DNA of 64,000 nucleotides from Synechococcus sp. JA-3-3Ab (GCF_000013205.1 NC_007775.1:1670501-1734500); one strand, 5' to 3'. Positions 47,178 to 56,059 are shown, numbered from the stretch's first letter. The notes: generated by a model from the letters alone, not told the origin. A program made the numbers and translations.

Positions 47178-47222
47178 CCCCTCACCCCCAACTTCTCTCC
47201 CGAAGGACAAAAGGAGCTGGGG
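47178..47222. repeat. Degraded copy of the dispersed repeat
   Basis: CCCCTCACCCCCAACTTCTC followed by CCCGAAGGACAAAAGGAGCTGGGG retains the order of the repeat at 43226-43261 but with several substitutions. It lies between the two disrupted genes. Confidence 0.5.
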
Positions 47223-47319
47223 ATCAAGGCAAACGGTTTCAACGCAATTTGGAGCGACCAACCTACTAATCCCCGAAGGTTAAGAGCCGCTTTGTGGCTG
47301 CCCTAGCAGATTCTTTTTC

Positions 47320-48525
47320 CTATATTGATCGTTGGCCCATGAGTTTGTACAGTTGCTCTCCGAGGATCTGGATGCCGCTGAGGATGCGCTCTTCCGGTTG
47401 GTAGCTGAAGGCGAGGCGCAGGGCGTGATCCCCTTGGCCATCAGCAAAGCAGTGGGTACCCGGCAAGAAAGTTACCCCCAGCGCTCGGGTGGCCTACAGC
47501 AAGGTGTTGGCACTCAGGGGAGGGGGCAGCTCGCACCAGATAAAGAATCCACCCCCAGGGGCCTCCACCTTGACTTCAGGGGGAAAACATTGAGCGATGG
47601 CCTCCAACATCAGGTGGCACTTTTCTCGGTAACGGCGGATCAAAAGCTGAATGTGGCTCTCTAGGCGGCCTTCCCCGCAGTATCGGGCCACCACCCGGCC
47701 CAAAAAAGGCCCCAGGGATCCCTCGCTGCGAAACATCTCCAAGCGGCGGATGATCTCGGGATGGCCACAGGCCCAGCCCACCCGCACCCCCGGCGCCACA
47801 ATCTTGGAAAAGGTGCCCACGTGCAGAACCCAGCCCTCTTTATCCAGCGCGGCCAAACTGGGCAAGGGATCCCCGACAAAGCGCAGGTCGTAGTAGGCCT
47901 CGTCCTCCACCACCACCACGCCGTATTCAGCCGCCAACTGCAGCAGCTTCTGCCGCCGCGGCCAAGAGAGGGTGCAGCCCCTAGGGTTGTGAAAGGTGGG
48001 AATGGTGTAGATAAAGCGGGGTGGGATCCCTTGGCGGGCTAGCTCGCGCAACACCTCTTCCAGGCGATCCACCACCATGCCCTCCCCATCCACCGGGATC
48101 GAGATCAGACGCGCCCCTGCCGCCGCAAAACGGCTGACCGCCCCCATGAAGGTGGGCCCCTCCACGATCACCACATCCCCCGGCTCCACAAAGACCTGGG
48201 GCAAGAGGCCAAGGATCTGCCCAGAGCCATAGCCGATCAAGAGGTTTTCCGGCTGCGCCTCCACCCCTCTGGCCCGCATCAACTGCTGCACCACCTCGAT
48301 CAACCCGGCAAAGGTGCCGCCGTAATTGAGGGCAGCATCCCCATCTTCCGCCAACACCTCCGCTGTCGCCCGCGCCAGGTCGGCCTTGGGAAACAACCGC
48401 GGATCCGCCAGGCCAAAGGTAAAACTGGTTACTACCGGCACCGCCCCAGCGATCTCCGCGCCAACAGGAGGCGGGATCACCGCCTGGGCCCGCCGGGCGA
48501 ACAGGGTCTCTAAGAGGGGCCGCAT
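47320..48525 (-). pseudogene. PLP aminotransferase (fold type I, LysN/2-aminoadipate type) with in-frame TAG
   Basis: A fold-type I aminotransferase of about 401 codons starting MRPLLETLFARRAQ. Motifs include the PLP lysine in GTFSKIVAPGVRVGWACG, YTIPTFHNPRGCTLS and EDEAYYDLRF. The frame is interrupted by TAG at 47494-47496 after SANTLL, then continues in the same frame with family-conserved sequence: ALGVTFLPGTHCF, ALRLAFSYQPEERILSG, up to a natural TAG at 47320-47322. A single C-to-T change of CAG, or GAG to TAG, would explain it. About 58 C-terminal residues, including the conserved R-L-x-F/S-Y region contacting substrate carboxylate, are lost unless the codon is read through. Confidence 0.85.
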
Positions 48526-48551
48526 CCGAATCTTCAAGGCAGGAGAAGAAC

Positions 48552-49649
48552 TCAGGCCAACGCTTGCCACGATAACAAGAACGAGCTGGCTAAGAGCAGG
48601 GATCCCAAAAACTGTCGCCAGCCCCGGCAGGGGATCTCCGCCAAGACGCCACCGGCACTCAGGCACAAAAAGGGCAGGGCCACCAGGCCCCAACGGGCGC
48701 TTTGCTGCAACAGGTTCATCTGGGGATCCCAAAGCCAAGCTGCTAGCACCCCCATCCACAGGACATGGCCCAAACCAGCCAAGCTGAGCAGGGTTTGTTG
48801 GCGTTCCGCCCAGGGCCAACCCAGCCGCACCAAGGCCAGCCCCAAGGGCAACATCAAGGTGGCCAGAACAGCCAGGCCGCTTTGGCTGGTGAGCGAATAG
48901 GACACCGTCGCCGTAGGAAAGCGCTCTGTCCCGGTGAAGGGATCGGCGGGCAGCTCGACCCGCAGCAACCAGGAGAGGCCAATCACCAGCAGCAGCCAGA
49001 GTAGCCCTTGCAACCGCTGCCGCGGCCAGTGTTGGCTAGTCCATAGCGCCCCCCAGAGCAGGGCCAAGAGCCAAACTTTGTAGCTCAAGGCACAGGCCAG
49101 CGCCAAACCCCCCCAGCGCAGGCGGGATCCCGGTCCAACACCGCTGCTGACCAACAAGACCAGGCTGGCCAAGATCTCGTTGCCCGGCTCCAAACCCTGG
49201 GTCAGCACCCAGGGGCTGAGTCCCCACAGGCCAGCGCTCCAGAAATTGCCCCAGCTCCAGCACAACAGCAGGATTACCAGGCAGGCCAGGGCCGAGACAG
49301 CTCGCAGGATCCCTTCGGGGGGGATCCCGGTTCCCTCAGCCAGCCAGGGCAGTAGCCCGTTTGCAATTGAATGGTAGAGAGGCAGTTCCGCTTGGACAGG
49401 GGGCAGGGATCCCTCAGGGCCACTGATGGGCACAGCGCGCCACCACAGCATCTGAGCCGGTTGCCCCACAAAGCGGAGCCGCTGACCCAGCAGCAACCCC
49501 ATCCCTCCCCACAGCAGCCAGTGGCTCACCCAACTGAGCCCGTCTGGGCGGTGGTGCCGACGTTTGTCCGCCCTGGACAGGCTCAGTTGAGGAAAAGAGG
49601 GACGAGACAGCCGTTTGCCCTGAGGAGGCATGGCGGGGGGAAACTTCAT
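48552..49649 (-). CDS. Polytopic membrane protein, possibly GT-C glycosyltransferase-like
   Basis: 365 residues with eight or nine hydrophobic helices after a basic N-terminus. The first loop (QPAQMLWWRAVPISGP) and the Leu/Trp-rich helices resemble GT-C family proteins, but I see no clear catalytic DE motif, so the assignment is tentative. It starts overlapping the upstream gene by four bases and ends 26 bases before the disrupted aminotransferase gene. Confidence 0.55.
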   Translation of the reverse strand: MKFPPAMPPQGKRLSRPSFPQLSLSRADKRRHHRPDGLSWVSHWLLWGGMGLLLGQRLRFVGQPAQMLWWRAVPISGPEGSLPPVQAELPLYHSIANGLLPWLAEGTGIPPEGILRAVSALACLVILLLCWSWGNFWSAGLWGLSPWVLTQGLEPGNEILASLVLLVSSGVGPGSRLRWGGLALACALSYKVWLLALLWGALWTSQHWPRQRLQGLLWLLLVIGLSWLLRVELPADPFTGTERFPTATVSYSLTSQSGLAVLATLMLPLGLALVRLGWPWAERQQTLLSLAGLGHVLWMGVLAAWLWDPQMNLLQQSARWGLVALPFLCLSAGGVLAEIPCRGWRQFLGSLLLASSFLLSWQALA

Positions 49650-50278
49650 AGGGTAGGCCTAGTCAACTCTAGATCGCCCGTCAAGGGACACCCAGCCTCC
49701 TGCCAGCGACGAATGGCTTGGGCGGTCAGTCCTTCGGTGACGTCGCGGACAGGAACACCGGCGCCGGTAACCTGCAGGCGCACCAGTTGCCAGGGATCCC
49801 CAGGTGTAGCCCGCAGCACATAAGCTTCATAAGCCAGTTGCAGGGTTTCGCTGCGCCGACCGGCTAGGGGGTTATCCTCCCGCTCGGGCTGCTGGGGCAG
49901 AACCAAGCGGCGCTCCAGCGTGGTGAAATACAAGCGAAAGCCTTGGGAAGCCGAGGCGGCTGGGCTATCCGGCAGAAGCTGGGCCAGCTCCTCGGCAGAG
50001 AGGAGTTCGGCCTCTGGCCGGCCCACCAACACCACCTGAAAGTCTGAGCGGGCGCGGCTCAAGGCCAAATTGAGAAACAAGGGCAACTGCTCTGTCAGGG
50101 CTTCAGCCCAGGTTTGCGGATCGGCAGCACAAACTTCTCCTCTGGCTGCTGTGGCAGTAAGGCAGCACAACCCCAAAGCCGCCGACAAACCTATCCGCCA
50201 CCCCCCTCGGGCGGGGTGGGGGAAAAGATACCCGCCCGCTTGTCTTCTTCGCCGGCTACACCAGCCTAGGAACGGCAT
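49646..50278 (-). CDS. Exported hypothetical protein
   Basis: 210 residues with a basic N-terminus and a hydrophobic stretch (IGLSAALGLCCLTATAARG) typical of a signal peptide. The mature part has an alpha/beta pattern: LFLNLALSRARSDFQVVLVG, EELAQLLPDS and LQLAYEAYVLRATPGDPWQLV. Family not recognised. The stop overlaps the start of the next membrane-protein gene by four bases, so they are coupled. Confidence 0.55.
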   Translation of the reverse strand: MPFLGWCSRRRRQAGGYLFPHPARGGWRIGLSAALGLCCLTATAARGEVCAADPQTWAEALTEQLPLFLNLALSRARSDFQVVLVGRPEAELLSAEELAQLLPDSPAASASQGFRLYFTTLERRLVLPQQPEREDNPLAGRRSETLQLAYEAYVLRATPGDPWQLVRLQVTGAGVPVRDVTEGLTAQAIRRWQEAGCPLTGDLELTRPTL

Positions 50279-50289
50279 TGCCCCAATCC

Positions 50290-50988
50290 TCAGCCGATCG
50301 CTTCCTCTACAGCTTGAAAGCGTTGCCAGGCCGAAACGGGATCCGCAGCCGCCGTGATGGGGCGGCCCACCACCAAATAATCGGCCCCCGCCCGCAGCGC
50401 TGCCGCGGGGGTGCAGACCCGCCGCTGGTCGTCCTCCGCTTCTGGATCCCCAAGGCGGATCCCTGGGGTTACCAGCAGCACCTCCGGCCCCAAAGCCTGC
50501 CGTAGCCGTCCCACTTCCTGGGGGGAGCAGACCAGCCCGCTCACGCCTTGATCCAGAGCTAGCCGCGCCAACTGCAACACATAGTCGCCGGGATCTCGTT
50601 CAACGCCCAACTCCTGCCGCACCTGGTCGGGGCCAAGGCTGGTGAGAAGAGTAACTGCCAACAGCCGGCAAGAACTGCCCTGGGTGGCGGCCACTGCTGC
50701 CCGCAACATGGCACTGCCGCCAGCGGCATGAACGGTGAGCAGATCCACCCCATAACCAACGGCCACCTGAGCGGCCCGCCCCACTGTGTGGGGAATGTCG
50801 TGCAGCTTTAAATCGAGAAAAATGCGCTTGCCCCGTTCCTTAAGGGCCTGCAAAATCTGAGGGCCAACAGCCGTAAACAGCTCCAGGCCCACCTTCCACC
50901 ACAGCACCTGGGGCAGGCGATCCACCCACTTCAGGGCCTGCTCCCAAGAAGCGGTATCTAGAGCAACAATGAGGCGGCTACCCTGCAT
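50290..50988 (-). CDS. pyrF: Orotidine 5'-phosphate decarboxylase
   Basis: Final step of UMP synthesis. 232 residues, TIM barrel. The catalytic [13 protein letters not shown] (D-x-K-x-x-D) is intact, with [13 protein letters not shown] at the N-terminus and [18 protein letters not shown] plus [14 protein letters not shown] at the C-terminal phosphate site. It precedes the exported protein by 11 bases and is probably cotranscribed with it. Confidence 0.97.
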   Translation of the reverse strand: MQGSRLIVALDTASWEQALKWVDRLPQVLWWKVGLELFTAVGPQILQALKERGKRIFLDLKLHDIPHTVGRAAQVAVGYGVDLLTVHAAGGSAMLRAAVAATQGSSCRLLAVTLLTSLGPDQVRQELGVERDPGDYVLQLARLALDQGVSGLVCSPQEVGRLRQALGPEVLLVTPGIRLGDPEAEDDQRRVCTPAAALRAGADYLVVGRPITAAADPVSAWQRFQAVEEAIG

Positions 50989-51008
50989 GGCGAAAGCCCT
51001 CAGGCCGG

Positions 51009-51440
51009 CTAACGCGAAGGGCTCCGCTCTCGCGGCTCATAGTGGGAGCAGCCTTCACAGGGGCCATAGGGGTTGACGGCACAGCGCAACTCCGGGGAAA
51101 GCGCATTGTAGCGACAGGTGGGATCCCCAATCCAGCCAGGCGGCGAAGCGACATAAGTATAAACAACTACACCCCCGAACCCCAGTGGGCTGACGAAGAA
51201 ACGGCTGGTGCTGAAGGACTCCCCCCCAGCAGGGTTGAACGTTTCCTCATCGAGCTCTGAACCGGGCTGCGGCTCCTCCTCCAGGCTCCAGAAGGCTTCC
51301 CACTGCCGAAGGGTTTCTTGGAGAGGCGCGGCCAGGTGTTCCGCCAACTCCGTCAGGGCGGCTTCCAAAGCGGTGAGGCTTTCTTCCGCCGCCTGGGTGA
51401 AGGCTGCCACCCATTCCTCCAAGAGCTTCTCAAAATCCAT
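51009..51440 (-). CDS. DUF6464-type cyanobacterial protein
   Basis: 143 residues starting [20 protein letters not shown]. The N-terminal half is a long helix. The C-terminus ([20 protein letters not shown] followed by [13 protein letters not shown]) matches the conserved cysteine-rich signature I associate with DUF6464, probably a small metal or iron-sulfur site (four cysteines). Function unknown. It starts 55 bases after the preceding gene's stop and ends 20 bases before the pyrF start. Confidence 0.7.
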   Translation of the reverse strand: MDFEKLLEEWVAAFTQAAEESLTALEAALTELAEHLAAPLQETLRQWEAFWSLEEEPQPGSELDEETFNPAGGESFSTSRFFVSPLGFGGVVVYTYVASPPGWIGDPTCRYNALSPELRCAVNPYGPCEGCSHYEPRERSPSR

Positions 51441-51495
51441 GCAGCAGCAACCTGAGAGCTTTCTTTTCACCTTACCGCTTGCCTGGGCAAGCCGG

Positions 51496-51837
51496 CTAAC
51501 TTCCCCCTTGACAAACGGCATCTACTAACTCTTGGTTGACCAAGGGAAACAGCTCCGCCAATTCTTCGGCAGATAGGTTGCCGGTACAAACATTGGCGCG
51601 GATATGCCACTCTGCCCACATCAGCGCCGAGGGAACGGTGGGATCCTGGCCTTGCTCGGAGCCGGAACCCTTTGCGGGCCCTGGAGCCAGGCGGCGTCCG
51701 GGCCCGATGTTCAGTTGCAGTACGTTGTCGCGGTTGATGCCCGTCAGAGAGGTCTGGGCAGGGGCTTCTCCGACAAAGGCAAAAGGGAAAGACAAAGCCA
51801 CCCAAACCAACCCCCGAAGGGCAAGCCGGCAAAGCAT
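51496..51837 (-). CDS. Small exported hypothetical protein
   Basis: About 113 residues starting MLCRLALRGLVWVALSFPF, a signal peptide ending in EAPAQ. The mature part has a central GPGRRLAPGPAKGSG loop and a helical C-terminus (AEELAELFPLVNQELVDAVC). Cysteines near ANVCTG and AVCQG could form a disulfide. No family recognised. Confidence 0.5.
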   Translation of the reverse strand: MLCRLALRGLVWVALSFPFAFVGEAPAQTSLTGINRDNVLQLNIGPGRRLAPGPAKGSGSEQGQDPTVPSALMWAEWHIRANVCTGNLSAEELAELFPLVNQELVDAVCQGGS

Positions 51838-51901
51838 GGGATCCCTCCCCCGCGAGATAGGGTTGAGTTTTGAGGGCAATTATAGCTGCTATTTTTGGCA
51901 G

Positions 51902-52714
51902 CTAGGATTTGTCAAAAGCCGCCTTTGGCAGGCCAATCGCCGACCACTGCACGCAACGACGGCCCTGGTCATCCTCTAAGGCCCCCTCGCGGCGATAGGA
52001 AAAGAAATCCTGAGGCTGGCCAAAGGTGCAATGAGGACTGATGGCGATGTGCTCCGGCGGGATCCCCTGAGCTTCGGCCTGGGCGCGGTTGATCCAGCGC
52101 AGATCCAGGCGCACCTTACCCGGCAGAGGATCTGGCCAGAGGGCAGGTTGTGGGTCTACCCCTGAAGGCAGCGACTGCAGCACCTGCTCGGCCACTTCCT
52201 GAGAAACCTGGTAGGCTGGCCCGGAGATGGCCGGCCCCAGGGCAATGCGGATTTGGCTGGCAGGGATCCCCCCCTGGAGAAAGGCCTGCAGCACCTTAGT
52301 CAGGATACCGGCAGCCGTCCCCCTCCAGCCGGCGTGAACTGCGGCCACCCAGTGGGGGCTGGCCACCAAAATGGGCACACAGTCGGCAGTGCAAACCCAG
52401 GCCGAGTCCCCTGGGCGACGGGCGATCACGGCATCTGCTTCGGGACGGGCGAAACTCCCTTCCCCGACGTGAGAACCTGAAGCCCTCCCCTGGGAGAAGA
52501 CAACTGCATCCGCCCACGTCCAGCGACAGCCATGCACCTGGTGGCCCCACGCAGCTCGTTCTGGGAGGAGTTGCAACTGGTCGGCCATATCGGCTGGTTG
52601 ATAGGGGGAAGCTTGACGACAGCCAAAAGCATGGGGCCACCCCGCCAGCAGTTGACACTGCAGCCAACGCCATCTCCCTGCCTCTTGCCAAACCCAGCCC
52701 CCGGAACCGCTCAT
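51902..52714 (-). CDS. pgeF: Laccase-domain (PgeF/YlmD) peptidoglycan-editing-type protein
   Basis: A multicopper-oxidase-like DUF152 protein; family members are now known as purine nucleoside hydrolases/phosphorylases or peptidoglycan-editing factors. Metal ligands appear in WGHQVHG, DCVPILV (Cys), AAVHAGWRGTAAGIL and HCTFGQPQDFFSYRREG. Length is about 270 residues from MSGSGGWVWQE; the longer open frame upstream belongs to a different gene. The start overlaps the DUF3119 stop (ATGA) at 52711-52714. Confidence 0.9.
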   Translation of the reverse strand: MSGSGGWVWQEAGRWRWLQCQLLAGWPHAFGCRQASPYQPADMADQLQLLPERAAWGHQVHGCRWTWADAVVFSQGRASGSHVGEGSFARPEADAVIARRPGDSAWVCTADCVPILVASPHWVAAVHAGWRGTAAGILTKVLQAFLQGGIPASQIRIALGPAISGPAYQVSQEVAEQVLQSLPSGVDPQPALWPDPLPGKVRLDLRWINRAQAEAQGIPPEHIAISPHCTFGQPQDFFSYRREGALEDDQGRRCVQWSAIGLPKAAFDKS

Positions 52715-53124
52715 CGGCCTGATGGGTGGAAAGGGGATCCCTGCCGTCGGGCGTGCAGGTGGCCTAGCCGCTCCTCCAGGCAGATGCGCAGCTCGACCGG
52801 GTTGAAGAGCATCGGCAAAAAGTGAATGCTCCGGCTTTCTCGGAAGAAAAACAAAATCGGCACCGGCCGCCAGAAGATCTGCCAGTCCTGCCACTCGCTG
52901 TAGGGGAACTCGCGGATGCGCCGGGAGCCGCTGTAGACCTGCAGCGCCGTGCGGGTAAAGGCCAGCCCGATCAGACAGGTCTGTACCAGCAAAAACAGGC
53001 CAAACAACCCCACTCCCAACCCTAGCCAAAACGAGAGCCACAACAGCGGCACCGCCAAAGCCAGCACTGCCAAGCTGAGGCGGAAGTCGGGGGTCAACAG
53101 ATGGGCAGAGTGGGGTTTGATCAC
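52711..53124 (-). CDS. DUF3119 membrane-associated protein
   Basis: About 137 residues. Two hydrophobic segments (LSLAVLALAVPLLWLSFWLG and GLFGLFLLVQTCLIGLAF) precede a soluble domain with YSEWQDWQIFWRPVPILFFF and SRSIHFLPMLFNPVELRICL, characteristic of the cyanobacterial DUF3119 family, and a related domain is also found in plants. No ATG is present; GTG 53124 has GGAGGAG nine bases upstream and is the best start. Its stop is coupled to the pgeF start. Function unknown. Confidence 0.8.
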   Translation of the reverse strand: MIKPHSAHLLTPDFRLSLAVLALAVPLLWLSFWLGLGVGLFGLFLLVQTCLIGLAFTRTALQVYSGSRRIREFPYSEWQDWQIFWRPVPILFFFRESRSIHFLPMLFNPVELRICLEERLGHLHARRQGSPFHPSGR

Positions 53125-53219
53125 TTTTTGCTTCTCCTCCGCTTGCCAGCTCCATTTTACGCCGCTGCCACTACCTTTCTCCGGAGGGATCCCGACTCTG
53201 GGTAAGTTGGGGGCATACC

Positions 53220-53232
53220 AAACAAGTTGTTT
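53220..53232. promoter_or_regulatory. Inverted repeat upstream of acr3
   Basis: AAACAA (53220-53225) and TTGTTT (53227-53232) are exact inverted arms around one G, 43 bases before the acr3 start codon. Such an AT-rich dyad is what an ArsR-type repressor site looks like, but the specific factor is unknown. It also lies between the divergent DUF3119 and acr3 genes. Confidence 0.45.
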
Positions 53233-53274
53233 TGATGTATCCTGACAGAGCACACAGGAACGCGGCTTTTGATC

Positions 53275-54423
53275 ATGGCCCTAACCGCATCTGACCCCAA
53301 AGCTCTCCCCAGCGGCGGCTCCCTGAGCTTTTTTGAGCGCTATCTCACCCTTTGGGTGGCCCTGTGTGTTGTTGCCGGGATCCTCCTGGGGCGATGGTTT
53401 CCGGGCGTGGCCGAGGCTTTGGATGCCTTGAGCCTCTATCAGGTCTCCCTTCCCATTGCCGTCTGCCTGTTTTTCATGATGTATCCCATCATGGTGAAAA
53501 TTGACTTCGGCCAGGCAGCCTATGCTTTGAAATCTCCCAAGCCAGTGCTGTTGACCCTGGCCGTGAACTGGCTGGTGAAGCCCTTTACCATGGTGGTGAT
53601 CGCCCAGTTTTTTTTGGGGTGGCTGTTTGCCCCTTGGATAACCGGCACGGAAATCATCCGCGGCACAGAGATTAGCCTCAGCAGCTCCTACATTGCCGGG
53701 GCCATTTTGTTGGGCATTGCTCCTTGTACAGCCATGGTGCTGATGTGGGGCTATCTCAGCTATGGCAACCAGGGCCACACCCTGGTGATGGTGGCGGTGA
53801 ACTCTTTAACCATGCTCTTCCTCTACGCACCGCTGGGCCGCTGGCTGCTGGCCATGAGCGATTTAACGGTGCCCTGGCAAACCATTTTGCTGTCGGTGGC
53901 CGTCTATGTGGGCCTACCGTTAGTTGCAGGAGCAGCCTCCCGCTATTGGATTCTCAAAACCAAGGGCCGGGAATGGTTTGAAAAAGCTTTTTTGCGCTAC
54001 CTCAACCCCATTGCCATCGCCGCCTTGCTGGTGACGTTGGTGCTTCTTTTTGCTTTTAAAGGGGATCTCATTGTGGAAAATCCCTTCCACATTTTGTTGA
54101 TCGCAGTGCCTCTTTTCGTTCAAACCAACCTCATTTTCGGCATCACCTATGTGGCAGCCCAGAAACTGGGCTTGTGCTATGAGGATGCGGCTCCGGCAGC
54201 TTTAATCGGCGCCAGCAACCACTTTGAGGTGGCCATTGCAACGGCGGTGGTGCTGTTTGGCTTGAACTCAGGGGCCGCCCTGGCCACCGTCGTAGGGGTG
54301 TTGATCGAGGTGCCGGTGATGTTGATGTTGGTGGAGATCTGCCGGCGTACCGCCTTTTATTTCCCCCGCCAGCCGGAAAAGGCCAGCTTGCCCGATCCCC
54401 GCTGCCTTAAAATTAGCCCCTGA
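53275..54423 (+). CDS. acr3: Acr3-type arsenite efflux permease
   Basis: A 382-residue arsenite exporter of the BART/Acr3 family with ten transmembrane helices. Family signatures include [34 protein letters not shown] with the essential cysteine, and [20 protein letters not shown]. Start ATG 53275 with AGGAA upstream; TTG 53269 is also open. DUF202 follows 16 bases after the stop. No arsenate reductase is visible in the window. Confidence 0.95.
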   Translation: MALTASDPKALPSGGSLSFFERYLTLWVALCVVAGILLGRWFPGVAEALDALSLYQVSLPIAVCLFFMMYPIMVKIDFGQAAYALKSPKPVLLTLAVNWLVKPFTMVVIAQFFLGWLFAPWITGTEIIRGTEISLSSSYIAGAILLGIAPCTAMVLMWGYLSYGNQGHTLVMVAVNSLTMLFLYAPLGRWLLAMSDLTVPWQTILLSVAVYVGLPLVAGAASRYWILKTKGREWFEKAFLRYLNPIAIAALLVTLVLLFAFKGDLIVENPFHILLIAVPLFVQTNLIFGITYVAAQKLGLCYEDAAPAALIGASNHFEVAIATAVVLFGLNSGAALATVVGVLIEVPVMLMLVEICRRTAFYFPRQPEKASLPDPRCLKISP

Positions 54424-54439
54424 GGGATCCCTTCAGCCC

Positions 54440-54856
54440 ATGAACCTGCCCCCGGATCGCCAACGGGAACACCAGGCCAACGAGCGCACCTTTCTGGCTT
54501 GGCTGCGCACCTCTGTGGCTCTCATTGCCTTTGGTTTTGCCCTCACCCGCTTCAGCCTCTTTCTGCAGCAGATCGAAGCTTCCAGCTCCCCCGAGCAGCC
54601 CTCCCCGAGCCACGGCCTCTTGAGTACCCAGAACCTGGGCCTCCTGTTGGTGATCTTTGGGATCCTGACAATTGGCCTTTCAACCTGGCGCTACAACCAG
54701 GTGATGCGGCAAATCGAGGCGGGCAACTTTCGCCCCAGCCGTTTTCTCGTCTGGATCATGGCTGCGGTGGTGGCCCTGTTTGGGCTGCTGAGCCTTCCCC
54801 TGATGCTGCGCCGCCCCCGCCCTCAGGAGCCTTCCCGGCTCAGCCTGCCGGAGTGA
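54440..54856 (+). CDS. DUF202 (YidH-like) membrane protein
   Basis: A 138-residue inner-membrane protein with three helices. NERTFLAWLRTSVALIAFGF is the hallmark of DUF202, followed by LGLLLVIFGILTIGLSTWRY and a third helix. Function unknown. Likely cotranscribed with acr3. Its last 34 bases overlap the 3' end of the convergent regulator gene. Confidence 0.88.
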   Translation: MNLPPDRQREHQANERTFLAWLRTSVALIAFGFALTRFSLFLQQIEASSSPEQPSPSHGLLSTQNLGLLLVIFGILTIGLSTWRYNQVMRQIEAGNFRPSRFLVWIMAAVVALFGLLSLPLMLRRPRPQEPSRLSLPE

Positions 54857-55230
54857 AGGGCTGCCAGCGGCTGCAATTGCCGGGCTTGCTGCTTGAGCCG
54901 CTCGATCAACTGCTTGCACACCACCTCGCACAGCTCAAAGCAGATGGGATCGGCAATTTGGTAGTAGACGCTCACGCCCCTGGGCTCGCGGCTGACGATC
55001 CCTGCCTGCGCCAAGATCTTGAGATGTTTGGAAACATTGGCCTGGCCCATGCCGGTGGCCTCTAAGATCTGGGTGACGTTCTTGGGTCCCGAGCGCAACT
55101 GACACAGGATCTGCAGCCGGCTGGGCTCCGCCAAAACCTTGAAGTAATCCGCTACGCTGGTCAGCACTTCCGGCGTCAGAGTCAACTGGCACTCGTCTTT
55201 GCCACCTTTCACGAGCTCGTCCCAATCCAT
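54823..55230 (-). CDS. ArsR-family repressor, candidate sulfide/persulfide sensor (BigR/SqrR-like)
   Basis: A 135-residue winged-helix repressor: LAEPSRLQILCQLRSGPKNV, then the recognition helix QANVSKHLKILAQAGIV and the wing REPRGVSVYYQIAD. The arsenic-sensing ELCVCDL motif is absent from the DNA-binding helix. Instead, Cys43 lies in the second helix and Cys97, Cys101 and Cys105 in the last helix, close to the cysteine pair used by BigR/SqrR persulfide sensors. It is divergent from a persulfide dioxygenase, which supports that role. An arsenite or other thiol-reactive ligand remains possible. Confidence 0.85.
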   Translation of the reverse strand: MDWDELVKGGKDECQLTLTPEVLTSVADYFKVLAEPSRLQILCQLRSGPKNVTQILEATGMGQANVSKHLKILAQAGIVSREPRGVSVYYQIADPICFELCEVVCKQLIERLKQQARQLQPLAALHSGRLSREGS

Positions 55231-55342
55231 AGCCTGTCTTGAGGGATGCGCTGGCTTGATTTTAACACTAAATAGTTATACAGTAGATCTAGAGGCCCGA
55301 ATTGGATCGCGTTCGGGTTTTGCCAACAGACAGGAGGGCAGC
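55231..55342. promoter_or_regulatory. Divergent promoter/operator of the sulfide locus
   Basis: TTTTAACACTAAATAGTTAT (55260-55279) is a markedly AT-rich patch with ACTA/TAGT inverted arms around AA. It is the only such patch between the repressor and the dioxygenase gene and is the best candidate operator. AGGAGGG at 55331-55337 is the ribosome site of the dioxygenase. Confidence 0.5.
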
Positions 55343-56059
55343 ATGCTATTTCGCCAACTGTTCGACACCGAGACGAGCACCTACACCTATTTAATCGCAG
55401 ACCCAGACACCCGCGAGGCAGCTCTGGTGGATCCCGTTTTGGAGCAGGTGGAGCGGGACTTGAAGTTAATTCGAGAGCTGGGTCTGACCTTGAAGTACTG
55501 CTTGGAAACCCACGTCCACGCCGATCACATCACCGGCACTGGCAAGCTGCGCGAGCTGACCGGCTGCCAAGGGGTGGTGCCGGTTCAGGCCAAGGCGCAA
55601 TGTGCGGATCGCTTTATCGGCCATGGGGAAACGCTGCAGGTGGGATCCATTGTCATCGAGGCCATCGCCACCCTGGGCCACACCGACAGCCACATGACCT
55701 ATCGCGTCAATGGGGATCGCGTTCTTACCGGCGATGCCCTGCTCATTCGCGGCTGTGGGCGCACGGATTTCCAAAGTGGGGATCCCGGCCTGATGTACGA
55801 CCACGTTACGCAGCACCTGTTTACCCTGCCAGACGAGACGCTGGTCTATCCCGGCCACGACTACCGTGGGCACACCGTCTCCACCATTGGCGAAGAGAAG
55901 CGCTGGAACCCCCGCTTTGTGGATCTACAGACGGGCAAGCTGCGTTCGCGGGAGAGCTTCATCGCCCTGATGAACAGCCTCAACCTGCCTCAGCCCAAAA
56001 AGATCCAGGAAGCAGTGCCCGCCAACGAGCAGTGCGGCCAAGTGGCAGCCGCGGTTTAG
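55343..56059 (+). CDS. ETHE1/Blh-type persulfide dioxygenase
   Basis: A metallo-beta-lactamase-fold iron dioxygenase that oxidises glutathione persulfide to sulfite and glutathione. About 238 residues. The metal motif is THVHADHITG (HxHxDH), with additional ligands in LGHTDSHM and GDALLI and the C-terminal VYPGHDYRG. GCGRTDFQSGDP is specific to the ETHE1 subgroup rather than glyoxalase II. ATG 55343 follows AGGAGGG. It is the first gene of an operon with DUF29, rhodanese and SulP genes, divergent from the regulator. Confidence 0.92.
   Translation: MLFRQLFDTETSTYTYLIADPDTREAALVDPVLEQVERDLKLIRELGLTLKYCLETHVHADHITGTGKLRELTGCQGVVPVQAKAQCADRFIGHGETLQVGSIVIEAIATLGHTDSHMTYRVNGDRVLTGDALLIRGCGRTDFQSGDPGLMYDHVTQHLFTLPDETLVYPGHDYRGHTVSTIGEEKRWNPRFVDLQTGKLRSRESFIALMNSLNLPQPKKIQEAVPANEQCGQVAAAV

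Noticed and set aside
51902-53155. A 417-residue fusion of a membrane domain with the laccase domain
   Set aside because: The upstream part is the DUF3119 gene read in another frame; DUF3119 has its own ribosome site and its stop overlaps the pgeF start.
53220-53237. Defined ArsR box before acr3
   Set aside because: The dyad is real, but I cannot match it to a verified operator sequence, so it is reported only as an inverted repeat.
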